Assembly: GCF_005938385.1 (NCBI RefSeq)
Contig: NZ_VCRA01000011.1
Coordinates: 1-64,000, forward strand
Direction of reading: 5' to 3'
DNA length: 64,000 nt
Source of the DNA: Paenibacillus mesophilus
Lineage (GTDB): Bacteria; Bacillota; Bacilli; Paenibacillales; NBRC-103111
The position numbers and the translations under genes are program-made. The notes under the pieces were generated by a model that was given only the letters and a program-made list of their open reading frames with translations, was not told the origin of the DNA and did no database searches. This document shows, piece by piece, positions 44,296 through 53,554 of this stretch. Positions within the stretch are counted from its first letter, which is position 1, and each line of letters starts with the position of its first letter.

Positions 44296-45576
44296 ATGAA
44301 ACATTTCGGTCATACCGTTCTTATTGTTGTCTTGATTGCCGTTATATTGAGCGGCTGCGGCAAAAGTGCCGGCCCGGTTTCGCCCTCCGGGGACGAGAAC
44401 AAACCGATCGTTGCCGAGCCTGTTACACTGACGCTGTACATGCCAGCGGCTTTTCCGATCCAGGAGTATATCGTAAGCGCGGTCAAGAAGAAATATCCCC
44501 ATATCACGCTTCAGCCCGTAGTGCGGGGCGCCGGCAAGCTGCCGCAGGAGCTCGTCTCGGCGGGATCGTTCCCGGACTTGATCTACCAGAGCACTCCGTG
44601 GTATGCGGAGCTGCTGGATCTGAATTTGCTCCATGACCTGAACGAGCTTGTGAAGAAGAATAAGCTCGATCTTGCCAAGCTCGACCCGCTTGCACTGGAC
44701 GCGATCAAAATGTGGGGGGCGAAAGGAGAGCTATATGCGCTGCCGTTTTACCGGAATTTCGGGGTTTTGTATTACAATAAAGATCTTTTCGATAAATTCG
44801 GGGTGTCCTATCCGAAAGACGGCATGACGTGGGAGGAGGCCGCCGAGCTCGCCCGGAAAGTGACGAGGACGGACGGCGGAACGGAGTACCGGGGATTGGA
44901 TGCGAGCGGCACGTATGAAGGGGTTTCCCAAATGTCGGCCAACTTCGTGAACGAGGCGGGGAAAGCGAATCTGCAAGCGGAGAGCTTCGTCGCGGCGCTG
45001 AACAATTTGAAGACGATTTACGGCATTCCGGGCAACAAGAGGGGCAAGAACATGCAAGATTTTTATAAAGGAACGGTTGCGATGTCGGCCTTCTGGAACG
45101 TGCTCGGCAATTTCGAAGATATGTACAAAAAAGGAACTCCGATGAACTGGGACATGGTCGCGATGCCGACCTACAAGCAGGCGCCGGGAAGATCGTATCA
45201 GGTCGATTCGCACAATTTGAGCATCTCGACGCTAAGCAAGCATAAGGAAGCGGCTTTTCAGGTGATCGCCTATTTGACGTCCAAGGAGGTTCAAGCCGAG
45301 ATCGTCAAGGACGGCTACGTGTCCGCCCTGACGGACCCGGAATTGGAGAAGACGTTCGGATCCAACATGCAATCGCTGAAAGGGAAAAACATCCAAGCGA
45401 TCTTCAAGCTAAAATCGGCGCCACTGTACAAAGTGACGAAGTACGATCCGACCGCGCAGGAGTTTCTCGAGAAAGCATTGAACGAGGTCCTGACAGACGG
45501 AAAAGACGTGAACACGGCGCTAAGGGAGGCGAACGAGAAGGCGAATCAAAAAATCGAGACGGTCAAAGTAAAGTAA
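44296..45576 (+). CDS. Extracellular solute-binding lipoprotein
   Basis: The 426-residue lipoprotein has lipobox ILSGC and family 1 solute-binding features. It carries the local block YYNKDLFDKFGVSYPKDGMTW and the C-terminal GKDVNTALREANEK. It resembles the 9373 and 49896 lipoproteins most. ATG 44296 has GGGGGA six bases upstream. No permease genes adjoin. A cre-like site upstream suggests catabolite repression. A strong terminator follows. Confidence 0.85.
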   Translation: MKHFGHTVLIVVLIAVILSGCGKSAGPVSPSGDENKPIVAEPVTLTLYMPAAFPIQEYIVSAVKKKYPHITLQPVVRGAGKLPQELVSAGSFPDLIYQSTPWYAELLDLNLLHDLNELVKKNKLDLAKLDPLALDAIKMWGAKGELYALPFYRNFGVLYYNKDLFDKFGVSYPKDGMTWEEAAELARKVTRTDGGTEYRGLDASGTYEGVSQMSANFVNEAGKANLQAESFVAALNNLKTIYGIPGNKRGKNMQDFYKGTVAMSAFWNVLGNFEDMYKKGTPMNWDMVAMPTYKQAPGRSYQVDSHNLSISTLSKHKEAAFQVIAYLTSKEVQAEIVKDGYVSALTDPELEKTFGSNMQSLKGKNIQAIFKLKSAPLYKVTKYDPTAQEFLEKALNEVLTDGKDVNTALREANEKANQKIETVKVK

Positions 45577-45583
45577 TACGCGG

Positions 45584-45637
45584 CAGCGGCAGTCCGGGAC
45601 ATTATTCTAGCGTCCTAGACTGCCGCTGTTTCTTTGT
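45584..45637 (+). terminator. Terminator after the lipoprotein gene
   Basis: CAGCGGCAGTC (45584-45594) pairs with GACTGCCGCTG (45618-45628) and is followed by TTTCTTTG. Confidence 0.85.
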
Positions 45638-45651
45638 GCGAATCACTCCAA

Positions 45652-45713
45652 ACAAAATAACAAACGAAGGCGAACAATCGGGCATTCATCCTTTTGGTCC
45701 CGACCGCTATGAT
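45652..45713 (+). promoter_or_regulatory. 62-bp promoter module, copy 1
   Basis: Conserved blocks are ACAAAATAACAA, CGAACA (45671-45676), CATTCATCC (45683-45691) and TATGAT (45708-45713). The same blocks with identical spacing occur at 48119-48180 and, reversed, at 54814-54875. TATGAT is a good -10; CATTCATCC covers the -35. The start codon is about 50 bases past the predicted start site. Confidence 0.75.
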
Positions 45714-45769
45714 GGAAACGAATCGAGTTAGAATATTAGCCGAAATCAAGCACGAGGAGGGATTGGCCA

Positions 45770-48100
45770 TTGAAGCGAAGCTTGCCTAACAAGATAAGCA
45801 GAAGAAAATTGTTGACCTTGGGCGCGGCTGGAGCAGTTGCGTTTACAGGGACTTTGTGGAGCAGAGGCACTACGCTGGGAAGCAGTGTGACGAACAACGT
45901 ATACGGAAATTCAGCGGATGGCAAAGAAGGCAGTGACCGCAACGCGGCAGGCATTCGCCGGATCGCGGAAGAAGTCGTACAGGAATATGCGCAGGAAGTT
46001 TCAGAGCAGTTGGCGGATAGAGCGACATACGTGGATCGAGTAACCGATATGAAAGCGATACTTGGCTTTACAGAAGGTGAAATCGTCGTCACTTTAGGTT
46101 ATTACGAGCCTGGCGACGGAGGCGGGGGCGAATATGTATTGGTCAACGATCCGTCATTGGTTGATGACGGCGGTTCGGTTCACCCTATGCAAAATGGGCT
46201 TAAAGCCAAGCTGATCGTAAAAAATAGTACGATTAACTTAAAACAATTTGGCGGAAGTGCCGGCATTCCGAACAATGTTCCCTATATCCAAAGCTGTCTG
46301 AACTATTTGGATTCATTGGGTGGAGGCTATCTAGAGATTCCTCAAGGAACTTATTACGTAGTTGCCTCAACCCGAACAATCATTCTAAAATCCAACGTGA
46401 CGATCAGAGGGGTACACCGCGACTTATCCATCATCAAAATTCACGGTTCTACGGGGGATTGGGGAGAATTATTTACCCATCCCGTACCGAATAAACTGCT
46501 GCGAAATATTGCGTTCCAACATGTAACTATGGATTGCAACGTCGATAATGCCGTGACGAGTTCCGCAACGTGGAAAGCTCACCGTACCTTTATCAATGGC
46601 GGAGAGGGTTACAATTACTTGCTCGATAACGTTAAATTTAAAGGAAACGGCGTATGGATCATTAGGGCGGATATTAACAACAGTACACTGCGGAATTGCG
46701 AGGTCGTCTATGACTTCACCAACTTTCCTCTCTCGTGGTTCGATATTTCCGCTTTTTGGATTGCCGGTGAAAACAATCATATCGAAAACAATTTATTTTA
46801 CAGTCAGAACTTGACGACATTCACACCGGAGACTTGCATCGAATTTCAAGGTCATAACAGTCATTGCAACGATAACATCTGTCTAGGGTTTACGAACGGG
46901 ATATTGGTTACGCCGTCTACTTCCTACGATAATCAGCTCATCCAACTGGAAGCGGGCGGCCGCGGCTGCAAAATTTACAACAATACGATCGAATCCTCCA
47001 ACAAAGGCGTATTCATATGGCCGATGAACCTGCCAAGCGGTTACTTGGAAGATTTGCGGGTGTATAACAACAGCATTTATATTAACGATCAACAGCAAGG
47101 TCATCCGGAACCTAACGCCGGTATTGACGTGAAGCTGCAAACGCCGACATGGACACAAACTACGCCTTTGAAGAACATAAGCTTGTACAACAATTATATC
47201 GAGTATAAGTCCCGGACCGTTTCCGACAGTCTTTACTCGGGCGATGCCGGTATCAAATTTTATATAAACGTGACGGCGAGAGGGTTGGACATTCGCAATA
47301 ACACCATTGTCAACTGCGGAGGAAACGGGATCGCGCTTCATATGGATACGGGAAGCAACAACTGGATCAAGCAAGTTACGATATTGGACAACTTATTCCA
47401 AAACACGAAGCTGCCTATATGGGTGAACCGTAACGTATCGGAAGTGCTTATCAAAGGCAACGTATTCAAGCAAGATGAAATGTACGCTACGGATACAATC
47501 AATATGAAGACGACTATAAAAACGCTGAATAATGCTCATCCTTCGAATGCCGATTTCAAAATAATAGGAAATGAAGTCAGATGTGCAAACGGAGTAAAGC
47601 CGTATTACCCTATCTTTGATTTGTCCGATATCGATAACAATTCGGGATATAAATATTCGAGAGGCATGGTGCTCGAGAACAATACGCCGGAAACCAGCAT
47701 GATCGTGGAACCGCCTGCCGAGCTGGGCGCCGTCACAACGGTAGCGAAAGGGCAGTACATTCGCAGACTGGACGGCAAATTATATAAGACGAAATACAAC
47801 TATCCTTCCACGATAGGCAGCTTAAAGGGAGGTGACGGAAAAACGGATGTTACGATTGTGAGATGGATATCGACTTCGAAGCTGGAATTATCGGATACGA
47901 CTAACATTAAACCAAATCAGGCGCTGCAGCTGGATTGGCGAATATTGTTCAAAAGCGCCGTGTTCTATGTAGAATCCATAACGGGAAATATCGTAGAAAC
48001 GTCCGCGGGATTGGGTGCGGCTCTTAATACGGGCATTACGGCGGATCAAGTGGCAGGTTCCGTATTGACCTACTATACGGATTTGATAGAGGTTAAATAG
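45770..48100 (+). CDS. Tat-exported right-handed beta-helix protein (pectate-lyase-like)
   Basis: The 776-residue protein begins with a twin-arginine signal (ISRRKLLTLGAAGAVAF, Arg11-Arg12). Then come a spacer with a coiled-coil-like stretch (about 55-90) and the FTEGEIVVTLGYYEPGDGGG block. The long repetitive part has many NNTIESSN- and LYNNYIEYK-like rungs, typical of parallel beta-helix pectate lyase/PL6/GH28-like enzymes or phage tailspike depolymerases. The C-terminal 120 residues look like a separate beta domain. TTG 45770 is chosen for GGAGGG eight bases upstream. It is single-gene and has its own copy of the 62-bp promoter module. Confidence 0.82.
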   Translation: MKRSLPNKISRRKLLTLGAAGAVAFTGTLWSRGTTLGSSVTNNVYGNSADGKEGSDRNAAGIRRIAEEVVQEYAQEVSEQLADRATYVDRVTDMKAILGFTEGEIVVTLGYYEPGDGGGGEYVLVNDPSLVDDGGSVHPMQNGLKAKLIVKNSTINLKQFGGSAGIPNNVPYIQSCLNYLDSLGGGYLEIPQGTYYVVASTRTIILKSNVTIRGVHRDLSIIKIHGSTGDWGELFTHPVPNKLLRNIAFQHVTMDCNVDNAVTSSATWKAHRTFINGGEGYNYLLDNVKFKGNGVWIIRADINNSTLRNCEVVYDFTNFPLSWFDISAFWIAGENNHIENNLFYSQNLTTFTPETCIEFQGHNSHCNDNICLGFTNGILVTPSTSYDNQLIQLEAGGRGCKIYNNTIESSNKGVFIWPMNLPSGYLEDLRVYNNSIYINDQQQGHPEPNAGIDVKLQTPTWTQTTPLKNISLYNNYIEYKSRTVSDSLYSGDAGIKFYINVTARGLDIRNNTIVNCGGNGIALHMDTGSNNWIKQVTILDNLFQNTKLPIWVNRNVSEVLIKGNVFKQDEMYATDTINMKTTIKTLNNAHPSNADFKIIGNEVRCANGVKPYYPIFDLSDIDNNSGYKYSRGMVLENNTPETSMIVEPPAELGAVTTVAKGQYIRRLDGKLYKTKYNYPSTIGSLKGGDGKTDVTIVRWISTSKLELSDTTNIKPNQALQLDWRILFKSAVFYVESITGNIVETSAGLGAALNTGITADQVAGSVLTYYTDLIEVK

Positions 48101-48118
48101 AGCAGTGGATCGAACCGT

Positions 48119-48180
48119 ACAAAATAACAAATCAAGCCGAACATTCGGGCATTCATCCTGATTGCCCCGGCGATTATGAT
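48119..48180 (+). promoter_or_regulatory. 62-bp promoter module, copy 2
   Basis: ACAAAATAACAA (48119-48130), CGAACA (48138-48143), CATTCATCC (48150-48158) and TATGAT (48175-48180) have the same spacing as copy 1. The next ATG is 42 bases past the -10. Confidence 0.75.
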
Positions 48181-48221
48181 GGATATGTGAAAAGTTTATG
48201 AGAACATAGGGGTGGGTGTAG

Positions 48222-49646
48222 ATGCAGCATGCAACGGCACAAGAAAATTTGCTGCCGGGCACATTGGATTGGCAAATGACGCGGTTCCGATTCGATTCCG
48301 CGGATACGGTTCAAACGTCGCTGATCGCCGGGCTAAGGTCCTCGACGATAGAAGGATACGCTTCCCGCACGAGCGTCTATCCGGGAGAAACGATTGACCT
48401 TATGGTGAGCGTCCAGCCCGCCTGCCGCTTTACGATGGACGTATACCGGCTTGGGTATTACGGCGGAACCGGCGGCCGGCATATGTGCAGTCTCGGTACG
48501 TTCGACGGCGAACCGCAGCCGGTGCCCGTAGAGACGGTGGAGCGGCTGCGGGAGTGCAATTGGCGGCCCAGCACGACGCTGCAGATTCCGGACGATTGGG
48601 TGAGCGGCGTTTATTTGGTCAAGCTGACGAGGCAAACGCACTCCCGCGCGCAAAGCTATATCATCTTCGTCGTGAAACAACGGAAGAAGGCGGACGTTCT
48701 CGTCCAAATGAGCGACCTGACGTGGCAAGCCTACAACAAATGGCCCGGTTTGAACTCAATCTACGACGACGGAACGCCGCAGCTATGGTATATGGGGCCT
48801 AACGTCAGGGTCAGCTTCGATAGGCCGTATTCGAAATATTGCCAAATTGTCGATTCTCCTTTGTCCTGCGGCTCGGGCTCGTTTCTGCTGTGGGAATTTC
48901 CGCTCGCTTATTGGCTGGAGGCGGAAGGGTACGATGTCGCGTATTGCTCGAATCTCGATCTTCATGATGACCCCGGCTTGCTGGAAACGTGCAAAGTATT
49001 CATCTCTGTCGGCCACGACGAATATTGGACCAGAACGATGTATAACAATGCCGCCGCTGCGAGAGATGCAGGAGTGAGCTTGCTGTTCCTTAGCGGGAAT
49101 TCGATCAATCATGACGTTATTCCTTACGAGAATCAGATTACGGGGGCACCTTTCCGCGCATTCGCCCGCAAAGAGCGGTTTCTGGACGAATACGAGCTGA
49201 TGGGAGCTACGACCTTCGGTCCGGGATATGGCGATTGGACGGTATCGAATCCGGACCATTGGGCGTTCGAAGGGACCGAGATGAAGGAGGGCGACTGCAT
49301 TCCGGGCTTGGTCGGCTGGGAATACCACGGTGCGCCGTTCAAGCAGATCGAAGGGTTGGAAATGCTGGCGCATAGCGAATTGGTTGGCGTAACTCCGCCT
49401 TCGGCAAAGCAAAAGCACGCCAGTCCGAGAGTAGGAGACGGCAAGCATGCGGCCGTTATATACCCGGGACCGCTCAACAATTGGGTGTTCAACGCAGGCA
49501 CGATCTGGTGGGCGCAAGGGCTGAGCAATCCGCCGGGCCATATTCCTGCAAAAGGCTTCTTCGGCCGTGTACAAGGCCCCGATCCGAGGGTGCAGCGCAT
49601 TACCCGCAACTTGCTCGCGAGATGCATCGGGAGGCAGAGAGACTAG
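48222..49646 (+). CDS. N,N-dimethylformamidase beta-subunit-like protein
   Basis: The 474-residue protein has no signal peptide. It starts with an immunoglobulin-like part (PGETIDLMVSVQPACRFTMD, VYRLGYYGG), then the domain first seen in dimethylformamidase large subunits: WEFPLAYWLEAEGYDVAYCS, LDLHDDPGLL, FISVGHDEYWTRTMYN and LLFLSGNSI. No DMFase small subunit is present. Many bacterial members have no known substrate. ATG 48222 follows GGGGTGGG. It has its own copy of the promoter module shared with the beta-helix gene and the Gfo/Idh operon, so a carbohydrate-related role is more likely than amide breakdown. Confidence 0.75.
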   Translation: MQHATAQENLLPGTLDWQMTRFRFDSADTVQTSLIAGLRSSTIEGYASRTSVYPGETIDLMVSVQPACRFTMDVYRLGYYGGTGGRHMCSLGTFDGEPQPVPVETVERLRECNWRPSTTLQIPDDWVSGVYLVKLTRQTHSRAQSYIIFVVKQRKKADVLVQMSDLTWQAYNKWPGLNSIYDDGTPQLWYMGPNVRVSFDRPYSKYCQIVDSPLSCGSGSFLLWEFPLAYWLEAEGYDVAYCSNLDLHDDPGLLETCKVFISVGHDEYWTRTMYNNAAAARDAGVSLLFLSGNSINHDVIPYENQITGAPFRAFARKERFLDEYELMGATTFGPGYGDWTVSNPDHWAFEGTEMKEGDCIPGLVGWEYHGAPFKQIEGLEMLAHSELVGVTPPSAKQKHASPRVGDGKHAAVIYPGPLNNWVFNAGTIWWAQGLSNPPGHIPAKGFFGRVQGPDPRVQRITRNLLARCIGRQRD

Positions 49647-49679
49647 AATAGGAGCGGGTCGATCCCGCGCAGGTTGTTT

Positions 49680-49693
49680 TGCAATCGCTTTCT
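49680..49693 (+). promoter_or_regulatory. Weak cre-like site
   Basis: TGCAATCGCTTTCT agrees with the cre consensus at 12 of 14 positions. It lies beside the foldback repeat, about 200 bases before the next lipoprotein gene. On its own this is weak evidence. Confidence 0.3.
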
Positions 49694-49862
49694 AAAAGTC
49701 CGGTGAAACTTAGCGGAGGGTCTGAAATGATGCTGGAGAAGCGCCAGCGGTCGCATTTGTTTCCGGATTTTTACCGATTAAGGGCTTATTGAATCAAAAA
49801 ATCTGGGAACAACGGCGATCGGAAGCATATTTCAGACCTGCAGCGGAGTTTACCGGACTTTT
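49694..49862. repeat. 169-bp foldback (MITE-like) element
   Basis: The left arm begins AAAAGTCCGGTGAAACT and continues GGTCTGAAATGATGCT; the right arm, read in reverse complement, begins AAAAGTCCGGTAAACT and continues GGTCTGAAATATGCT. Matching stretches continue inward to GATTTTT. The whole unit is therefore one long imperfect inverted repeat. No coding capacity is seen. Flanking TA bases could be a target duplication. Confidence 0.65.
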
Positions 49863-49895
49863 ATATTAGCTTTCTATGAGCCAAGGAGGATTGCC

Positions 49896-51200
49896 ATGAG
49901 AAAAGAATGGGTTGTAATGCTTGCCGCTATAGGGGTGGCGGCGACTGCCGCGGGCTGCTCGGGCGGCGGCGGGAAAGAAGCCGACCGGTCGAATACGGCT
50001 CCCGCCAAGCCGGCGGAAGTCCAGAAGCCGCTCGAGCCGGTCACGTTAAAGGTGCTTGCACCCGATTCGTATCTGAATGCAGCCGATTTCCAGGCGCTTG
50101 TTGCCGAGCCCGTCAAGAAGAAGTATCCGCATCTTACCGTCGAGAAGATTACGGGAAATTTGGTCGATCTTCTGACTGCGCGAACGCAGCTTGACTTTTG
50201 GGTCTCGTATAACGGCGAATTGTCGAATCATCTGGATCGGGGCATTTATACGGATATTATTCCGCTCGCCAAAAAACATAATTTCGACTTGAACCGGTTC
50301 GATCAGGCGGCGCTCGATGTCATCAAGCAGTATTCGGACAAAGGGGAGCTGTACGCGCTTCCTTATGCCGAAAACGTAGTCGGCTTGTATTACAATAAAG
50401 ACCTTTTCGACAAATTCGGGGTCGGCTACCCGAAGGACGGGATGAATTGGGACGAAGCGATCGAATTGTCCAGAAAGGTGTCCCGCCAAGAGGCCGGCAT
50501 CGTGTACTCCGGTTTGCAATCCACGGGGCTTTCGCTGATTTCCCAACTGTCGCTCCCGTATATCGATCATAAAACCGAGAAAGTGCTTGTAAATAGCGAG
50601 CCGTATAAAAAAGCGTTCGAGCTGGGTAAGACGATCTATTCCGTCCCGAACAATTCGCACTTCGGAACGCTGCAGGCGATGTACGACCGATTCATGAAGA
50701 CGAAGACGCTCGCGATGATATCGCCGCAGGGCAACCTGTTCTCGATGCTGAAGGATGTACCGGACATGAATTGGGATATCGTCCAGAAGCCGTTCTACAA
50801 GGAGCTTCCGAACATAAGCGGCTGGTACAATCTTCATCTGATGATCCCGACCAAGATAAGCAAGTATCCCGACGACCAATTGCGGGTGATGGAAGTACTG
50901 TTCTCCGATGAAGTGCAGACGGCGATGGCCAGGAAGACGGCGAGAAAATCGGCGCTCAAAGATCCGAAGTATGTTCAAATGTTCGGTGCGGATATGGTGG
51001 AGTTGAAGGGGAAAAATGTAACGGGCATGTTCAAAGGCAAATCCGGCCCGGCTCCCCAGCTGTCGCGGCATTTCAGCAAAGCTACATCGCTCATGGAGGC
51101 TGAATTCGCAAACGTAGTGAAGGATGGCAAAGACATCAATACGTCGCTTCGCGATCTGGAAGACCAGATCAAGCAGTATATCGCATCGCAAGGAAAATAA
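49896..51200 (+). CDS. Extracellular solute-binding lipoprotein
   Basis: The 434-residue lipoprotein has lipobox-like TAAGC and is a family 1 solute-binding protein with YYNKDLFDKFGVGYPKDGM and the C-terminal GKDINTSLRDLED. ATG 49896 follows AAGGAGG. The foldback repeat lies just upstream, and an AraC regulator gene follows after a strong terminator. No permease genes are present. It is closest to the lipoproteins at 9373 and 44296. Confidence 0.85.
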   Translation: MRKEWVVMLAAIGVAATAAGCSGGGGKEADRSNTAPAKPAEVQKPLEPVTLKVLAPDSYLNAADFQALVAEPVKKKYPHLTVEKITGNLVDLLTARTQLDFWVSYNGELSNHLDRGIYTDIIPLAKKHNFDLNRFDQAALDVIKQYSDKGELYALPYAENVVGLYYNKDLFDKFGVGYPKDGMNWDEAIELSRKVSRQEAGIVYSGLQSTGLSLISQLSLPYIDHKTEKVLVNSEPYKKAFELGKTIYSVPNNSHFGTLQAMYDRFMKTKTLAMISPQGNLFSMLKDVPDMNWDIVQKPFYKELPNISGWYNLHLMIPTKISKYPDDQLRVMEVLFSDEVQTAMARKTARKSALKDPKYVQMFGADMVELKGKNVTGMFKGKSGPAPQLSRHFSKATSLMEAEFANVVKDGKDINTSLRDLEDQIKQYIASQGK

Positions 51201-51212
51201 GCCGTAGCTTTG

Positions 51213-51264
51213 AACGAACATGCCGGCCCGGACTGCAGCGGGCTTGCGTGTTCGTTATTTTTTT
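51213..51264 (+). terminator. Terminator after the lipoprotein gene
   Basis: AACGAACATGC (51213-51223) pairs with GCGTGTTCGTT (51246-51256), with an inner CCCG/CGGG stem, and is followed by a long T run. Confidence 0.9.
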
Positions 51265-51345
51265 GCATGACAACGGTTTGGGTACGTATGCTAGAATGGA
51301 AGCACAGGTTCACCATGAGAGAATAACGGGGGCAGGGGAGCTTTG

Positions 51346-52254
51346 ATGCGCGGTTTGAAAGAGTATGCCAGCGAGTATGCCAAGATGGCGTTCTACAAGC
51401 CATCGACATTAGAGAAAGCGATCGGCATTTGTCCGATATTCGCCGGTCGAATGGTAGCGAAGCCCCATTATCAGACGATACCGCGAACGTACCCTTACTT
51501 TATCATTCAATTTATACTGGACGGACAGATGATGTATAGAGCAGGCGGCGAGTCCGTGTTTCTGGACAAGGGGGACATGTTCTGCCTGTTCCCGGACGTG
51601 ATCGCCCAATATGGCGTCATTCCGGAGAAGCCGCAGCTTCAATTGACCTGGTTCGGCTTGGAAGGGGAAGGCGTAAGGGCTTTGCTGCAGAGCGTGGGAT
51701 TGACGGAGGAGCAGCCGTATATACGCAAAGTATGCATACCCGGCATGCCGGGTATGCTGCATCAGCTTCTGGACGAATTCCACCTGCTGAAGTCGGGCAA
51801 AGGCAGCTACTACCGGTGGAAAAGCAAGCTGTACGAAATATTCGACCATCTTGCCGCCTCCAACCCTTCCCGTCAGCTGCAGGCGCGGGAAAGAAATTCG
51901 TATGAATGGGTTAAAGACAGCGAAGCCTTTATGGGAATGCATTACACCGAGGACATTACCGTTCAGGATGTGGCCGATTACGTCGGGATTCATCGCTCCC
52001 ACTTCACCGTGGCTTTCTCCAAGCTGTTCGGCATTTCGCCGGGGCAATATTTGCTGCGGCTGCGAATGACGAATGGGGCGCGAATGCTTGAGGAAACCGA
52101 CTTTTCGATTACCGAAATCGCGCTCTCCCTCGGATACTCGGACATATTCGCCTTTACCCGGGCATTCAGTAATTATTACGGAAAGTCACCCAGTCTGCAT
52201 CGAATGAACCATCGGGTGCAGAACGACAGCCCCGGTTCGACGCCGGAGCGATAA
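51346..52254 (+). CDS. AraC family transcriptional regulator
   Basis: The 302-residue protein has an N-terminal cupin-like sensing domain (PYFIIQFILDGQMMYRAGGE, DKGDMFCLFPDV) and a C-terminal pair of helix-turn-helix motifs (TVQDVADYVGIHRSHFTVAF, ITEIALSLGYSDIFAFTRAF). The domain order is that of sugar-responsive AraC activators. ATG 51346 follows GGGGAG. It is a candidate to bind the 62-bp promoter module in this region, since it lies inside the region holding the three copies. Confidence 0.88.
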   Translation: MRGLKEYASEYAKMAFYKPSTLEKAIGICPIFAGRMVAKPHYQTIPRTYPYFIIQFILDGQMMYRAGGESVFLDKGDMFCLFPDVIAQYGVIPEKPQLQLTWFGLEGEGVRALLQSVGLTEEQPYIRKVCIPGMPGMLHQLLDEFHLLKSGKGSYYRWKSKLYEIFDHLAASNPSRQLQARERNSYEWVKDSEAFMGMHYTEDITVQDVADYVGIHRSHFTVAFSKLFGISPGQYLLRLRMTNGARMLEETDFSITEIALSLGYSDIFAFTRAFSNYYGKSPSLHRMNHRVQNDSPGSTPER

Positions 52255-52264
52255 ACCGGATCGT

Positions 52265-53506
52265 CTAGCCGGACACTGGATTGTCAGCCGGTCGGGCAGC
52301 CGGAGATATTCCCGTCCGTTTCTCCTCGATTTGATCGGCCACATATTCGGCAAACGCCAGCGAGCAAGTAAATGCGGGCGATACGGCATTCAAAATATGG
52401 ATCGACCGGTCATCGCCCTCCAGCACGAAATCCTGGACCAATTCAAGCGTAGCTTTATCGAGCAGCTGGGCGCGGATTCCCGGCTGCATGAAGTCGCCGA
52501 ACGACCGGGCATCCAGCTCTTTAACCATCCTGGACGACAATCCGATGAAGTTCGATTTGCGGTACTTCTTGATTTCCTCATAGGCAAGCCGGCGAAAATG
52601 AAACGAATTCGTAACGAACAGCTTCGCCTCATAATAAAGGATTTGCAGAAACTCGCCGATCCGGAACCGGTGCCATCCTTTATAGTTTTCCCGCCAAAAA
52701 GCCGGAATGGCGGTCGGACCGATCTTGATGCCGCCATCGACCGTTTTCGTAAAATGAACACCCAGGAAAGGGTTGTTCAAGTTGGGTACCGGATAAATGT
52801 TCGTTCGGACGTCGGTTTTGTTTTTGGCATATTTCAAGTAGATTCCTTTGAAAGGAATAATGGTGTATTTGGTCCCGAAGCCGAAGTCGTGTGCGATCCG
52901 ATCGGCATACAGCCCGGCCGAATTGATGAAATAGCCGAAAGTGAAATTGGTTTTATTCGTCTTAACCGTATGCTGGGCATGACTGATGTACCGAGTTTCG
53001 AAAAAGAAGTCTACGCCGTACGACATCGCTTCCTTCTTCAAGCATTGGCACACCTGTACCGGATCGACCGACGCGGTGTTCGGAGAATACAGCGCTTTCT
53101 TGTACGTTCTCGCATTCGGATCGATTAGGGCGGCTTCTTGTTCGTTCACCCAGAGGAGCTCGACGCCGTTCCGCTCCGCACGCCTCTTCAGCTCCTCGAG
53201 CCCTTTCAACTCCGACTCGTCCGCCGCGACGACCAGCTTGCCGCAATAGTTGATGCTCAAGCCGTGTTCCTCGCAGTATTGCTTCATGGCGCGGTTGCCG
53301 TCGCGGGTAAATCTCGCCTTCAGACTGTCCGCCGTATAATAGAAGCCGGCGTGCAGAACGCCGCTGTTCCGTCCGCTGGCATGGCTCGCGACGTCCGGCT
53401 CCTTCTCGATCACCGCAATCCGGGCGTCCGGCTCCCTCAGCTTCAGCTCTCTTGCAATCGTCAGACCGATAATACCGGCGCCGGCGATCAAATAATCGTA
53501 CCGCAT
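52265..53506 (-). CDS. lhgO: L-2-hydroxyglutarate oxidase family FAD enzyme
   Basis: The 413-residue protein has the FAD-binding AGAGIIGLTIARELK near residue 8, the IEKEPDVASHASGRNSGVLHAG block typical of LhgO, KGIYLKY, and the C-terminal LVQDFVLEGDDRSIHILNAVSPAFT. The family oxidises L-2-hydroxyglutarate to 2-oxoglutarate. ATG 53506 has GGAGGG upstream. It lies 48 bases downstream of the Gfo/Idh gene and is likely cotranscribed with it. An in vivo substrate other than hydroxyglutarate is possible in this context. Confidence 0.88.
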   Translation of the reverse strand: MRYDYLIAGAGIIGLTIARELKLREPDARIAVIEKEPDVASHASGRNSGVLHAGFYYTADSLKARFTRDGNRAMKQYCEEHGLSINYCGKLVVAADESELKGLEELKRRAERNGVELLWVNEQEAALIDPNARTYKKALYSPNTASVDPVQVCQCLKKEAMSYGVDFFFETRYISHAQHTVKTNKTNFTFGYFINSAGLYADRIAHDFGFGTKYTIIPFKGIYLKYAKNKTDVRTNIYPVPNLNNPFLGVHFTKTVDGGIKIGPTAIPAFWRENYKGWHRFRIGEFLQILYYEAKLFVTNSFHFRRLAYEEIKKYRKSNFIGLSSRMVKELDARSFGDFMQPGIRAQLLDKATLELVQDFVLEGDDRSIHILNAVSPAFTCSLAFAEYVADQIEEKRTGISPAARPADNPVSG

Positions 53507-53554
53507 TTGGACTATCCCTCCATCATCGCCGGCTTGTCTCGATCGTTCCGCGAG

